Part shown: positions 1 to 12,487 of the stretch, piece by piece
How positions within the stretch are numbered: the stretch's first letter is position 1
Layout: each line of letters opens with the position of its first letter
NCBI GenBank assembly: GCA_028023455.1
Contig: JAQFVV010000142.1
Coordinates: 1,864,124 to 1,928,123, forward strand
DNA: 64,000 nucleotides
Source of the DNA: Epiperipatus broadwayi
Lineage: Eukaryota; Onychophora; Udeonychophora; Euonychophora; Peripatidae
Reading direction: 5' to 3'
The notes under the pieces: model-generated
What the model was told of the DNA's origin: nothing
Database searches by the model: none
Seen by the model: the letters and a program-made list of their open reading frames with translations, nothing else
Program-made: the position numbers and the translations under genes

Positions 1-997
1 AATACTCTTAAAAAGCATTTATAAATTAAGATTTTAAGAGATATGAAAACAGATAATATACAGTTTAAACTACATGATTTTTTTAAATATCCAACGTTTA
101 TAAAAATACAATTTCAAGCTCTGATCTAAATTTTTATTAGTTAATTTATTTCTCAGTTTAAATTTAATAACTAGTAAAATAATAATGAAAAGAAAACATA
201 TAAATGCTATTCTGGTATCATACATTGTGTAGAGCAGATTATGAACAAACAAAAAAAAGAGAATATGGATTGTTGGTAACCAAAATGGATTATTAGGGAA
301 AAACAATAGGAAGGGGAGATAAACAATATATAAGAAGAAATGGTTTGTTTAGACAAAGGTATGGAAGATGAAAATACAAGATACTTTTGGTTGAGAATAC
401 CATTTATATTCAAATGTGCAGATTTGGAAAGCATGTTGAGTCAAAGCAGGATATATTTTTGTTTGTGCAACATTTGTTGAATTTAATATTTTTATTTTTA
501 TATTTCCAAAATTTTTGTTTATAAATTTGAAATTATTTTGAAGTGTAATTATATCTATTTTAATATCGGTCAAACCTATATCAAATAAATGTGCAGTTTC
601 ATTTAAAATATTTATGATACTTAAACAATTTGCAATGGGTTATTGACAAAAGAATCAATAACTTCAGTTACATTAAAATCTTTAAATTTTGAATTAATTT
701 CACATTTTACTTTCACAATTTTATCAACCAATTATTTCAAGAAACAATCAGTGAAAATTTATTTTACTCTATGTATATATAATAAACATGACAAGATTTT
801 TCATTATTTTTTTTTCTACTGTACATATGTTAATACTTGTATATAATTTGAAATTAATAAAGTTGATTATATAAAAAATAAAATTTTTTTTTTATTAATA
901 AAACAAATCTAGAAAATATCAGCCTTCGCTAAGATTTAATCTAATTTTGATTTGTACTACTGTTGATAAAAGTTGTTACTTTGATTATTATCTATTA
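1..997. other. AT-rich DNA without recognised gene
   Basis: Only short open frames full of F, I, K, L and N, with no recognisable motif. I see no tRNA, rRNA or repeat here that matches another part of the window. Confidence 0.6.
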
Positions 998-1270
<273 letters not shown>

Positions 1271-3456
1271 TGAAGATTTTCATGGGCTACAGATATAAAT
1301 GAAATACTATCCAGGTACATTAAAATACATAATTTCTCCTAATTATTATTTTTATTTTCTATTAATAAAATATTCATTATTAATATACATGAGTGTTCAC
1401 AGCACCTCTACAATTATTTTATAATATTTGTTACCCAGTTTCTGATCGAAACTTTGGTTTATATATATATTAAACAAATTATACACGGATGTACCGGATA
1501 TTTCATTTATATTATATATATTATAATGGTAACTGAACACTGATGACACCTTGGTTATGAATCCAAGTTATTTAATAGTATATTTTTAAGAGGTATGTCC
1601 CGGAAATAACTGTAAATTATTATTAATAGGCATGAGAAATATAATCTAGAGATAGCTCTATATCGATACCGATTCATACAACATGATAATTATATCAATC
1701 ATATCATCTTTGACTCTTTATTTTCAATAATGAAATATCATATATAAAGGAATAATATCTTTTTTACCATATTACTTGAATCAAAGCACTAATTTTACAA
1801 AATATTGTTTATCTAAATTAAGTGTCTTGTTACTAATAAGAATCAAGAGCATGTATATTACATGTATTATAATATTACAAGATAACATTTAATGAATCTA
1901 CCCTGGGAACAAAGGGATATTTTATTACATTCCAGGTTAAATTTATGAACTATAATATTAACATTTTTCATGCCTCGGGTTAATTTAATAAAGGTAGATA
2001 ATTAATATTCAAGTGTAAAACAAGCAAGTGTAATCTTATATTCAATGAAATACTAAGCCTAATTTTTAAAAAAAAACTAAACAATTTATTTTAACTAAAA
2101 AAAATTATTAAACATGCTTAGTAAATATATATATATATTAATATTAATGAGTTCTGTTAAAATATCAAAATCATCATGTATATAGGTCTAATATCTTATT
2201 AAGTTACAATAAATACTTATATATTATAAATTGATAAGAATTAGGAATAAATCATTATTATCATTTCTTTAGTAACAATCTATAAATTAATCACTTCTTA
2301 GAAATATACGTTTCGATAATTGATTAAATCACTATTTCACTATTCCTAAATCTTAACACTCTTTGTGTAAATATTTAACTCAGTTTATTACAACGAATCT
2401 CCAAAAGTAATTCATCAAAACAGTTTGCAACCAGACATATAAGTATGCAAAAAAAAAAAAAATCAAAAGTTATTTGTATCTCTCGTTTAATATAAATTAC
2501 TTACATATTCTTATTTTAAGAGTGTAATAAGATATTTAGCTTATAATCTAATATATATATATATATATATCCAAGCTATTAAGGTCTCCCTTTAAATTAC
2601 ATTCCTAAATGCTATTAAATCTTTTTTTAAAAAAAAAAACTAAGTTAATTTGATCAATCTTGGAAACTCTTTACTAAATAAGAATCAATATTATAAAAGT
2701 AAACAGAGTTTTATGATTCCCTAATTTCCATTGTGTTATTAAATGCATATTTGTGAATTAATCGGCTCATTTAAAATACGATATGTTTGTAATAAAAAAT
2801 ACTAATGACAATAATAATAAATAAAAGTTCCGATTACCTCATGAGGTTGTTTCTTTTATCAATGTTGTAACAAACATAACATATAATTTTATAATTGACT
2901 TACAAATTTTATCTTTTTTTTCAAACCCACTGACAAAATTATTACCCATATGTGTACATTCTTAACTTTTCTTTTTAACAAAAAATGTGAAAGTCTTTAA
3001 TAGATTCATTTTCACCTTTACTCTTCCACGAGCTTACATTAATTACCAAGAATTTGAAGAAAATAGTAAATTCCAGTTGATGTAAAATCTGGAAGTAATA
3101 TGGCCTTAATAAATAAGAAAATATCTGATATTATTAAGCTTTGTTGTCCAGTTCCTTTTGAGTTACCTTGATGAGATGACAAATTTGACACCTGACATGG
3201 AGTTAGCCTCTAGATTCCAAGTTTACCTTCTCAACCTGCTATTTCTCTGGTTAATGGAAACTCAGGTAAAAATTTTGTTCTTTTAATGAAAAGAAAAGAA
3301 ACCAATGTCTAGCTTCTTATCTGATTGTTGTACGCTAGTCCCCTGATAACAGTTCTAACAGCGCATGAAATACAGCCCATTGTTTAAACTTTAAAATTGC
3401 TACATTGATCAGTTTCTTTATTGTTTTTAATAATAATAAAAACAATGAAAGTGAAT
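1271..3456. other. AT-rich DNA without recognised gene
   Basis: Non-coding by eye. It contains short (TA)n runs near 2126-2140 and 2551-2570 and A runs near 2450 and 2630. No protein or RNA motif recognised. Confidence 0.6.
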
Positions 3457-3586
3457 ATGTGTTCAAGTGTATCAGTGTTATGAGATAGTGAGGAGAGTGG
3501 TGGGTCATGTGAAAGTCTGGGCTCATATGCCCTATATATATATTACATATATAGACACAGGTATATAATAAGCCTGTGTGTTTTAG
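3457..3586 (+). mobile_element. SINE-2 copy (tRNA-like, 5' truncated)
   Basis: Matches the SINE-2 family seen on the minus strand near 25.4, 46.4 and 47.3 kb: GTGTATCAG...TATGAGATAG...GTGTGAAAGTCTG...CCCTATATATATTAC. It ends in a small hairpin (ACACAGG...CCTGTGT, 3555-3580), also present near 55.56 kb. The B box is degraded (GGGCTCATATGCC). The hammerhead part of the family is absent, so this copy is 5' truncated. Confidence 0.7.
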
Positions 3587-6500
3587 TTATTGATAAAATA
3601 TTATTGTATATATTTTTTATAAAACCTAATACAATAAATCAAGAAACACTATTCAAAAATATATATATGATAATATATAGTAAACAATTATTTGTCCATG
3701 AAAGTTAACTTTCCCTTTGTTTTTTTTTTTGTTTTTTTAAATAAGCAACCTTTGATAGTATTCATTCGATATATAATACATTTTATTATTTTGACATTTA
3801 TTATTATAAAAATAATAATAACAAGGAACACTATTTAAACAAAGCACTTATTTATTTATTTTTTTTAAAAATAGTAGCTGAGTTCATTCTTGTCTTTTAA
3901 CTAACATGATAGAGATAACCATCATAATATATAGAAATTTTATGTCAAAGTTAAAAATAAATTTTATAAGAAAAATAAAATTAATAACTGCTTTTTATCA
4001 ATTAATTTTTTAAAAAAGTAACACTGGAATAAAAATGTAAGATCATTTCCAAAAAATTGCTTCTATTGCTCAGCGATATTATTGTATGGGAAATAAAATT
4101 GACAACTTATTTTTCTACTTAGACTCAATACCAAATAATTGATTGGTAAATGTAGCAATGACAAGTTAAAAAAATTTTTAATTTATAAAAAAAAAAAAAA
4201 AAATTAAGCTATTTAAAAGCCCTGTCACTGGAAAGTGAGAGTCCCCATTGCTTTTAAGAGACAGACTTTATAAAAAAAATATTCAATGACTTTAACAAAT
4301 TCATGAGATATAACTAAAAAAAATTTTCCTTTAATAATAGCATGATTTTTAGAAATTCATTTTTATCAGCATCGAAAACCCTTATAATAAATACTGGGGA
4401 AGTAAACTCTAGATTTAAACTTCTTATTGTCGCAGTGTAAAATATTAATTTTATTTATTTTTATCATAAAACAAACTGTTTGCTACTCTGAGGAATATAT
4501 ATATTACTAATTTTCCAATCACTAAATGCATTTTTTTATAAAATAAGTAATACATTTTCAAAGATTTATGTACCTTAGGAAAGTGATAAATTGATGAAAT
4601 CAAGAATTAAAAATGTCAGAATCAAAATTCGACTAGTCATGTCCATATTACCTGGATTTAGTGCAATGATAAAATGCTACATTTAAAAACTAAAAGTTTC
4701 CGGTTCACAGTTTAATTTTTTATATCTGGTACTTGGTCATTGCTTAGCTTCCAGTGCAGCCAAAATTGGATTGTTTATATCTTAATAAAAAAAAACAACC
4801 ATTGAAATAAGTTTGTTCATTATCATTGCTACATTTTTAAGCTTTGGAAAAACTATTTTTAAATTCTTCTGTTTAGATCTATATAGTTATGAATCATTTA
4901 GAAAAATTTCAATAATGTTCTAGTTAACTTTCCAAAGTATCTCTCTATATTTTCTTAATTTGGTATTTGATGGTTTGAATGTTAAACAATTGTGATTTCC
5001 ATTAATCATTTAAAAACTTAATTTGCTTTTCTTCTCATAAAATAATGGATTTTTTTTAAAAAATCTTATAATAAATTAAAAAAAGAGATTGGATGAGATG
5101 TTTTAATCACGTCCTAGATATGCCACTCATTATTGACAATTTGTTTTGAATGGATTTTATATCTACATGTAATTATAATAAGTAGATTTATTTGAAATAA
5201 ATTAATTTTTACAGGATTTTAATTCATTTTTTCTAAAATAAACTAACCTATTATACACTTGGTTAACATAAAAAATTTAAATTTCTGTTGTTTTTTAATC
5301 AAAAGTTTAATCTCTAGAATATATATATATATACTTATAAAAAAATTATAAATTTTAATAGAAGATGATTATAAGATTTATTTATTTTGTCTAACAAATT
5401 GATTAAAATTGTGATATGATATCTTATCAGGTTGAAAAACTCTATATATCAACAGAAAAAAGGTTATATTTCATCTGGAGTTGAAAAAATTATGCAAGTG
5501 AATACTGCTAAATGTGTATTTAAGTTAGATTTGCATAAGAAATAATGGTAATCCAATTCACTCACATTTTCTGCTTGTCTAATAATTGAAAAAAATAATA
5601 TCATATTCAACAGAATGCTATTTTTAGAAATGATTTATTTTTGCAATGTTTTGGAAAACATTTTTATTTGCAATAGACATTTGTATGTTTTATTTCTATT
5701 AGAGATACATGGTATTTGATTTCTATACGATTTTTAGAGTAACTTGGTTTTTTTATTGTATGTTATTACTTTTTCTTTCTAAGACAAAAATTTTAAATTT
5801 ACTTACTTTAATTAATAAACAGAGGTCGTTATTTTTTTATATACTCGATGGAATGTTTTATTTTTACGTCGGAGATAATTTGCCATTTATGTCAACAAAC
5901 ATATGTTAGTTTTCAGCTCAATTACAGTTTTTAGTCTTGGAAAATGTTACTAGCATTTATTTATTTTTTGTTTTTATTATTGTTTTGTATATATATTTAT
6001 TACTAATATAAAGTCGTTTTTTCGAATTATGTTTATCAAAAATGGAAGTAAACAAGTGTTAATTATTAAAATTAATATGATTTATAATTTAATTTTTTTA
6101 TATAATAACTGTCTTATTAAAAAATTTTTGTATCTCTTTTTTAAAAAATATAATTACTTGTTTGGTATATTTACATAGGTTTTATATTTTCACAAAGAAT
6201 AATTATTTTTTAGATTTCTCTACAAAATAAACATTTATATATATATTTTTAAATAAACAATTAAGCATCCATGTTTATTGTACACTAATTTAATCAAGTA
6301 TTTCTAACGAAATGTGAAATGTTTATAACAAAAAAGTATAGGAAATATTGATGTAGAGTTTCCATGTTCACGTCTAATAACATGATTTAGAAGAAATGTT
6401 AAATTTGTCTTTACTTTAATAAAGCTATATGTTCTATATCTTTTTTATTTCCGTAGCTAATGTTAATCCCAATTAGTTTTATTAAGGATTAAATTTTAAA

Positions 6501-8989
6501 AAAATAATATATAAGTTCTTAATATAATAATGATACTTTATTTTGCTATTAAAACTATTCATTGGAAAAGTGCCGACTTTTCAAATAAGTCCGTATGCTC
6601 CATACAAGCAATAAACATGTATAATATGAAACAATAATAAGTTTATAAGCTAATAATATAACAATTATAAATTAGTTATTCGGATACATTTAGAAATTTT
6701 TGATAAAAATATTTTAAATTATAAGCAAACAGGATTATATATTTATTTTATTTGATAATTAATATATTTAATAGTTATTTTTATTAAAACGTTTAAACAA
6801 TAAACTTACACATTATGAATATATGTGTATGCGTGAATATATATATAATTTAATTATGAATAAAAAATTTAAAACTATTTTGAAAGATCTCATCTTTTAA
6901 AAAGCATGAGTCTTTATGTATATACTGACATGTTTAACTATACATGAAATAAACAACTAATTCATTTTAAAATATTATAAGTAAAAAATAAAAGTAAAAT
7001 AGATAAAACTGCAAGCAAAGAGAGAAATTGAGAAAAGTATTTGTCAGATATGCCATTTGCCAAATAGTAAGGGTTTGAAATTTCCTTTCTGTCTATGTAA
7101 AAATAGCTAAATTACCATTTTTGACCAATATTGAATAATATTTGGATAGTCAATAGACTGATCACCTAAAAGAAAAATTTCAAGCCTGTTGAAAAAATTT
7201 TCAAGTTTTTTCGATCCGAATTCAAATTAAGATCATACGCTTAACCGGTAGTTGCTCAATGAAATCATCTTCAGATAAAGTTATATTTAGAGTTTTAGAA
7301 ACTTTTTAAATCTGTAAAAAGAAAATAGTAGGGCAACTAAAGAAAATTGCTTGTTTCCTTTTCAGTAGTTTTTCCTAGTGGCAAAGATCAAATAAAACAT
7401 TTGATAAAAACAGCAATTTTATTATTTGTTCAAAGACAAAACAGTTCACATTCTGTCGAATCAATTTAATAAAATATTTAATATCTAGTTATTTGCCTTA
7501 TTCTTTTAATTCATTTTAATGATTTGACAAAACAGAAAAAAATATCAATATTATTGATTTTTATTTTCACAACCTTTGACAAAATAAATACTTTTTGCAG
7601 CCTTAAATTATCCCAAGGACATTATTACCAAAACAAAAAATATAAATTAATTAGAGGGATATTATTTTTATTTTCAAACACTAAAACATAAACTTGCTTA
7701 GAACAGTCCATTAGACAGATCTTTTGCATCTCATTCTTTCATTTCGGTCGAATATTAGATGAAAGCTCCCCAACAATATGTAGAATATAATTTAAAAATT
7801 AACTTTCCTAAAAAAATTTAATTATTAGATGTTTTATTGGAGGGAGGAGGGCGATAATATATTGATAGACTGTACGTTTAATGTTATTTATAGTGTCTGC
7901 AGAAGAATTGTATCCATATACAAGGAAATAATATAAAAGTAATGCAAACCTTTTATACCAAACTGTAGCTAAAACATTAATATGCTTAATCATATTAAAG
8001 AAACCAGTCTACTCCAGAAATAATACTATTGATAAACTATCGCTGACAGTTATGTAACTAAAATTCTTTTAATTTTTTTTTTGTTTGACAAAGAATGCCA
8101 TTCTTCGTTTAGGTGCAATTGAAATAAAATCTGGATGTACATGAAATTGAAAATTTATTACACTAGGAGAAAATCCCTGTTTTTTGGGATATTTGTAATA
8201 AGCCATAAAATACTTCAAAAGATATAGTTGACAATTATCTATGTTAAATTTAAAATATCGTAGAAAAGTAACTCTTAACAAAATACTTAATGTAATTTAA
8301 TGATACAAACAATAATGACATTTTTTATTAAATAGTTAACAAATAAAAATTATCGAAAAATGTGGACTAAACCTTAAAGCAGCAATGGTGATTATTAATA
8401 AAATAAAGCTGTCTCAGTTCATGACGCAAAACAAAAATAATGCTAACCAAAAAAGATAATTTTATGTTGTGTTTATGCAAAACTTCCGTTAACTGCTAGC
8501 CGTGAGTGTTACTAATACCAATAAATAAGATATACTTACTATAGTTAATAGTTGAATAACTTTAAAATATTTATTAATTGTAGTATTGTTCAACATATTT
8601 TTTTCTCTTTCCAATGTAAACTTCGATATTTATTTCATACATGCCGTTATTAATCCTTTTTATGTACTAGTTTCAAATATGTAGTGTAATTCTTATTATA
8701 TTAGTAATGAAATTGTTATTTTCAATTATAAAAAAAATAACTTTGTTATAAGTATTTTTTAACTACAGCTTAATATAGCTTTTCATTTATAAACAAAAAT
8801 AAATTCTCATTTTAACTTTGAATATTTATATCAAGTCTTAGGATCATTCTTAAAACATTTGATGATAATTATATTTAGTTCATTTTTGAGCAAATAGTTG
8901 AAATATTGTTCAAATATGGACAAAAAATTAAAACGCTAGATTGGTAAATAATATTGAAACATACCTTCTAACTCCATGATAGAGTTTAC
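3587..8989. other. AT-rich DNA without recognised gene
   Basis: No supported gene over 5.4 kb. Open frames such as 5709-5909 (+) and 8069-8281 (-, 70 codons) have biased composition and no family resemblance I can name. The latter, with internal YPKKQGFSPS, is the least low-complexity of them and could be an exon, but I see no supporting neighbours. Confidence 0.55.
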
Positions 8990-10165
8990 ATATATGACTT
9001 TTTGCAAATGTATAAGCATTTTTTTATTTTTTTCTAAAATGTTATAAAAATCATCTGTGTAAAATAAATTATTAAGTTAATAATAATAATATGAAAAAGA
9101 AGAAATAAAGAAATTATTGTGAAATAAAAATAACTATTGAAAATACCAAATTGCTATAGAAACCAGTGGCAAAACGGTGGTGGGGAGGAGGAGACTTAGT
9201 TTGTTTGCTTTTCAAATAAAAAATGGTGAAACCTTCACTTTTTGGAGGGCTGCTTATCTAATGAAAACAAATAAAAATTTAATGCTTATCTATGTGGATA
9301 TAATGCAGTTACAAGGGTAAGGATTCAAAATGCTCTAACCTCCTTGAAATTTTCATTGATATAGCTTATTATGAGCTGTAAATTTAAAGATGCCTTAGCA
9401 ATCAACAACGATTCTCCCAACCTAGTAAATGATTGCAAGCGCTAAAATATATGACACTGGACATTTTATCAGACTCAAAAAACCTATCAAAGAATTAATT
9501 GTAAGTCAAATGAAAATTCTCTACCATAATTGAATTAATAAATTATGTACATTTGGTGCCCTCAATCACAAAGAAAGGAACTTAATGAAAATAAACTCCA
9601 GATAAATTGAAAATATTGATTAAAAATCCTTATGGCCATACATATACCTTGATTCAAATAAAATTCTTGCAATTTAGCTCAGATGTATAATAAATAGGTA
9701 ACTTAATAAAACATGATTTTTATGGATTGTTATGAATAAAAGGATTTTCTGTCATGCATGTTCTCTATATTAGTATATTGATGCAAATATGTAAAAAAAA
9801 ATTGTTATATTTTTATTATATTTCACGTAATTAATATTAGTGTTATTATTGATAATTTCGTTGTTCATTTATTGAATTTCATCTAGACTATTTTACTTTT
9901 CTTTAATATTATAAATGTGGAAAGGATAATGATCAGGAAACCTGGATAGATCTACATAAATACTTTATCCTTCATGTAAGCTCAGTCTGATCATTATCCA
10001 TGACTATTATAAATTATTTAATAAAAAATAAAAATTGTATGAGGTCTAACGTTTGGTTTATATTCTCTTAGATTAGATTAATTCATGATTATTGTCATTT
10101 TAATATATTTGACCAATTATCATTGTTGGTACCATTTACTTATTGGAAAACATTGTATTTTGAGA
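8990..10165 (+). repeat. Dispersed ~1.1 kb repeat R1, copy 1
   Basis: Aligns along its length, in the same orientation, with 19180-20320. Shared landmarks: AAAATGTTATAAAAA...GTGTAAAATAAATTATTAAG at the left, GAAATTTTCATTGATATAGC in the middle, and CAGTCTGATCATTATCC followed by GACTATTATAAATTA at the right. No protein motif seen. It may be an unclassified element or a duplicated segment. Confidence 0.8.
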
Positions 10166-10564
10166 ACCAATCCAGGCTAATCTTGATCAAAATAAACAAG
10201 GATGGAATCCATCCAGTTCAGTTTTAAAATATATATATTTTTACTCGCATTTGGAAAAAATAATTTCGCCATTGAAATATATAATAACAAGTAATGCTTG
10301 GTCAGATGAGAAAGATGAGAATTTTATATTTCTTAAAAAAAATAGTAAATAAGTGTATAAGTGTTTTAAAGTGATAGTAGTAGAAGCAGGTTAATATGCA
10401 AATAAGTAAAACAAGGCATTAAAATAAAATGTTGCCTAATGATAAAGAGAAATTACATGGTGGAAAGAGGGTAGGCATTCTAATTTCAAGTAAAAAAAAA
10501 ATAAAATGAAAGTTCTATATATTTTTTTTTCTAATTTTTGTTATTAGTTTTACATAAATAATAA
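10166..10564. other. Spacer between R1 and the LINE
   Basis: AT-rich, purine-rich DNA with no recognisable motif. It may include the 5' UTR of the LINE that follows. Confidence 0.4.
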
Positions 10565-11170
10565 TTATATCAATGCTTACAAGAGTTAAGGCAAAAAGAG
10601 AAGCTCAGTGAAGTGAATCTGAGACTCTTAGTAATGGGTTTATGAACATGATTACAAGCATGTTTGTAGAAATTAAAAAATAAAATAAAGAGATCATGGA
10701 AAGCAGGTTTAAACAAATTGAAAAATAATGTGAAGTTTGTAAAAAATCAAATTAAAGAACTAAAAAGCCAAATGGAAAAACAAAATAAAAGACTTGCAAG
10801 TTAAATTTGAGAATCTTACAAAAAAAAATAAAAGCAGAAAAAACAACTAAGTTAAGAAATAATAAAAGTCAGAAAGTCACTTTGCAGTGTTAAAAGGTAA
10901 GGTTAGTGAAATGTCTCAAAGAATGGTTGAACAAAGATGAGCAGGATAGGAAATTTAAGCAGTTGCTTTGGATAGTAGAAGAAGTAAAAATAGAGAATAG
11001 ACAATGGTTGATCCAAGCAGAGGAAGAAATCAACAACCTGACTCAAGCAATTGAAAAGATTCAAGTAAAAGTTAAAAATCAAATTAAAAGGCAAAAACTG
11101 ATAACAGAGAGAGAGAGTTGGCTAGATAAGAAAAAAAATCTTAGCAAAGGTAGATTTGGCTGTACATAGT
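10565..11170 (+). pseudogene. LINE ORF1-like coiled-coil protein, broken
   Basis: Read with frame changes this encodes a highly charged helix-forming protein starting near MLTRVKAKREAQ, then SESETLSNGFMN, then K/E/Q-rich heptads. The longest open piece, 10906-11169 (87 codons), contains EEEINNLTQAIEKIQVKVK, a clear coiled-coil composition. Many RTE/BovB-type LINEs have a small ORF1 with this build, thought to bind RNA and oligomerise. Several stops and shifts interrupt it. The assignment rests on position upstream of the endonuclease and on composition, not on a conserved motif. Confidence 0.55.
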
Positions 11171-11727
11171 CTAAATATCACACATGAAAATATTTATTAA
11201 AATGTTAATAAAGATGATCACAAAGAAGTTGATGTCGAGGCATGCAATTCTAATTCCAGTGTTATTAATCAATACTTAAAAATTAAGATCTTTTTCAGGA
11301 TATGTAGGAAAGACTTCAATTAAGTATCTTAATGATAATTTAGATTAAATAAGTTGTCTGAAGAGGTTAAAATCATGATTCCTTGTAATTATTTCCAAGG
11401 TGCAGTTTTCAAGCATGGTGGGATTTATTGTTTTTTAAACATGTAAATTTTGTCCAATTTAAACAATCCTTGCTAAATTCATATTGGAGTGCAGATTAAT
11501 CAAACATTTTATTGCTCAAGAAAAATGCAGATCTGAAGAAGCACTCACACCAATTTTTGATGGTAGATAGCCATACTAAGAGCCTTAACAACTGATTACT
11601 GATCTGAAAGTCATATAACATGCATAGTTAGGTGTAGTTTCCAAAACCATATCAACAGATGCCTATAAGTAATGAATGAAAAGCATTAGAACAAGTAGCT
11701 TACTAAATGCTTTTGATAGCAGCAAAC

Positions 11728-11768
11728 TTGCAAATAATGGTAATAAAAAGTATTACCATTATTTGCAA
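11728..11768. repeat. 17-bp-arm hairpin
   Basis: Perfect inverted repeat TTGCAAATAATGGTAAT / ATTACCATTATTTGCAA around a 7-base loop, inside the decayed LINE. Confidence 0.9.
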
Positions 11769-12252
11769 TCCTGGCAGAGAGAGCCAATTAAAAGAGGATA
11801 TGAACTCCAGATCAATGCTAGCAATTATTGAAAAAAACCATATCATGGTATGAAGGAAAACTCAAAGGATGACCTTCATGGAGATATACAAGACAATGAA
11901 GAAAGTCAACAAATAAACCCACTAACCACAAAAGTAGAAGAATAATTCATTGAACCAGAAGTGAAACATATTAATGACATGAAATATCACTATTCACTAG
12001 AACATGAACCAAAATCATCTACTAGGGATATAAGTTATATTCGTGATACAGCTATAAAAGAGGGTGTAATGATAAAATGAAAATTGAAAGAAGAAAATAT
12101 TTAGAAAGAGGTAATATGATTAAAGCATGTTGGTTTAATATGATTAATGAGTGGTAAGTTTATTGGAATTTTTGCCTCTGAGTTTATGATCAAGAAACAC
12201 TATGGTCTTTCTTCTTTAGTTGCCTGATAAGGCAAAATGAATGTTTGTGTAA

Positions 12253-12299
12253 ATGATATTTTTCCAATATATATATATATATATATATATTGGAAAAAT

Positions 12300-12304
<5 letters not shown>
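12253..12304. repeat. (TA)n-centred palindrome
   Basis: ATGATATTTTTCCAA and its exact reverse complement flank a (TA)n run. A second, longer (TA)n run (to about 12345) follows. The sequence could form a cruciform and interrupts the LINE. Confidence 0.9.
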
Positions 12305-12349
<45 letters not shown>

Positions 12350-12487
12350 TATGACAGACAAAAATAAATCATGGCCCTTTTTCCCAGAAAGCTATAAAGT
12401 CACAAACCAAGGCAGTGGTTGGTGGCCAAAGGCAGAGGGTGCTAAGAATCCCCTGATTGCAGACCCAGGCTGCCATTTGATGATGAC

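Larger units (their letters stand above)
11170..12487 (+). other. LINE linker between ORF1 and endonuclease
   Basis: Mostly closed in all frames. From about 12120 on it is homologous to the minus strand of 43270-43600, so it belongs to the element. A 48-codon piece, 12351-12495, holds SGWWPKAEGAKNPLIADPGC, whose DNA is matched at 43270-43400. A 41-bp hairpin lies at 11728-11768 and (TA)n insertions at 12266-12345. Confidence 0.55.

Noticed and set aside
1540-1575. CTGATGACACCTTGG as a possible hammerhead core
   Set aside because: No GAAA follows a stem II hairpin. The same was true of CTGATGA at 17505, 31667 and 47041.
8069-8281. 70-codon minus-strand frame of fairly mixed composition as an exon
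   Set aside because: No homology I can recognise and no neighbouring exon or conserved splice context; not called.
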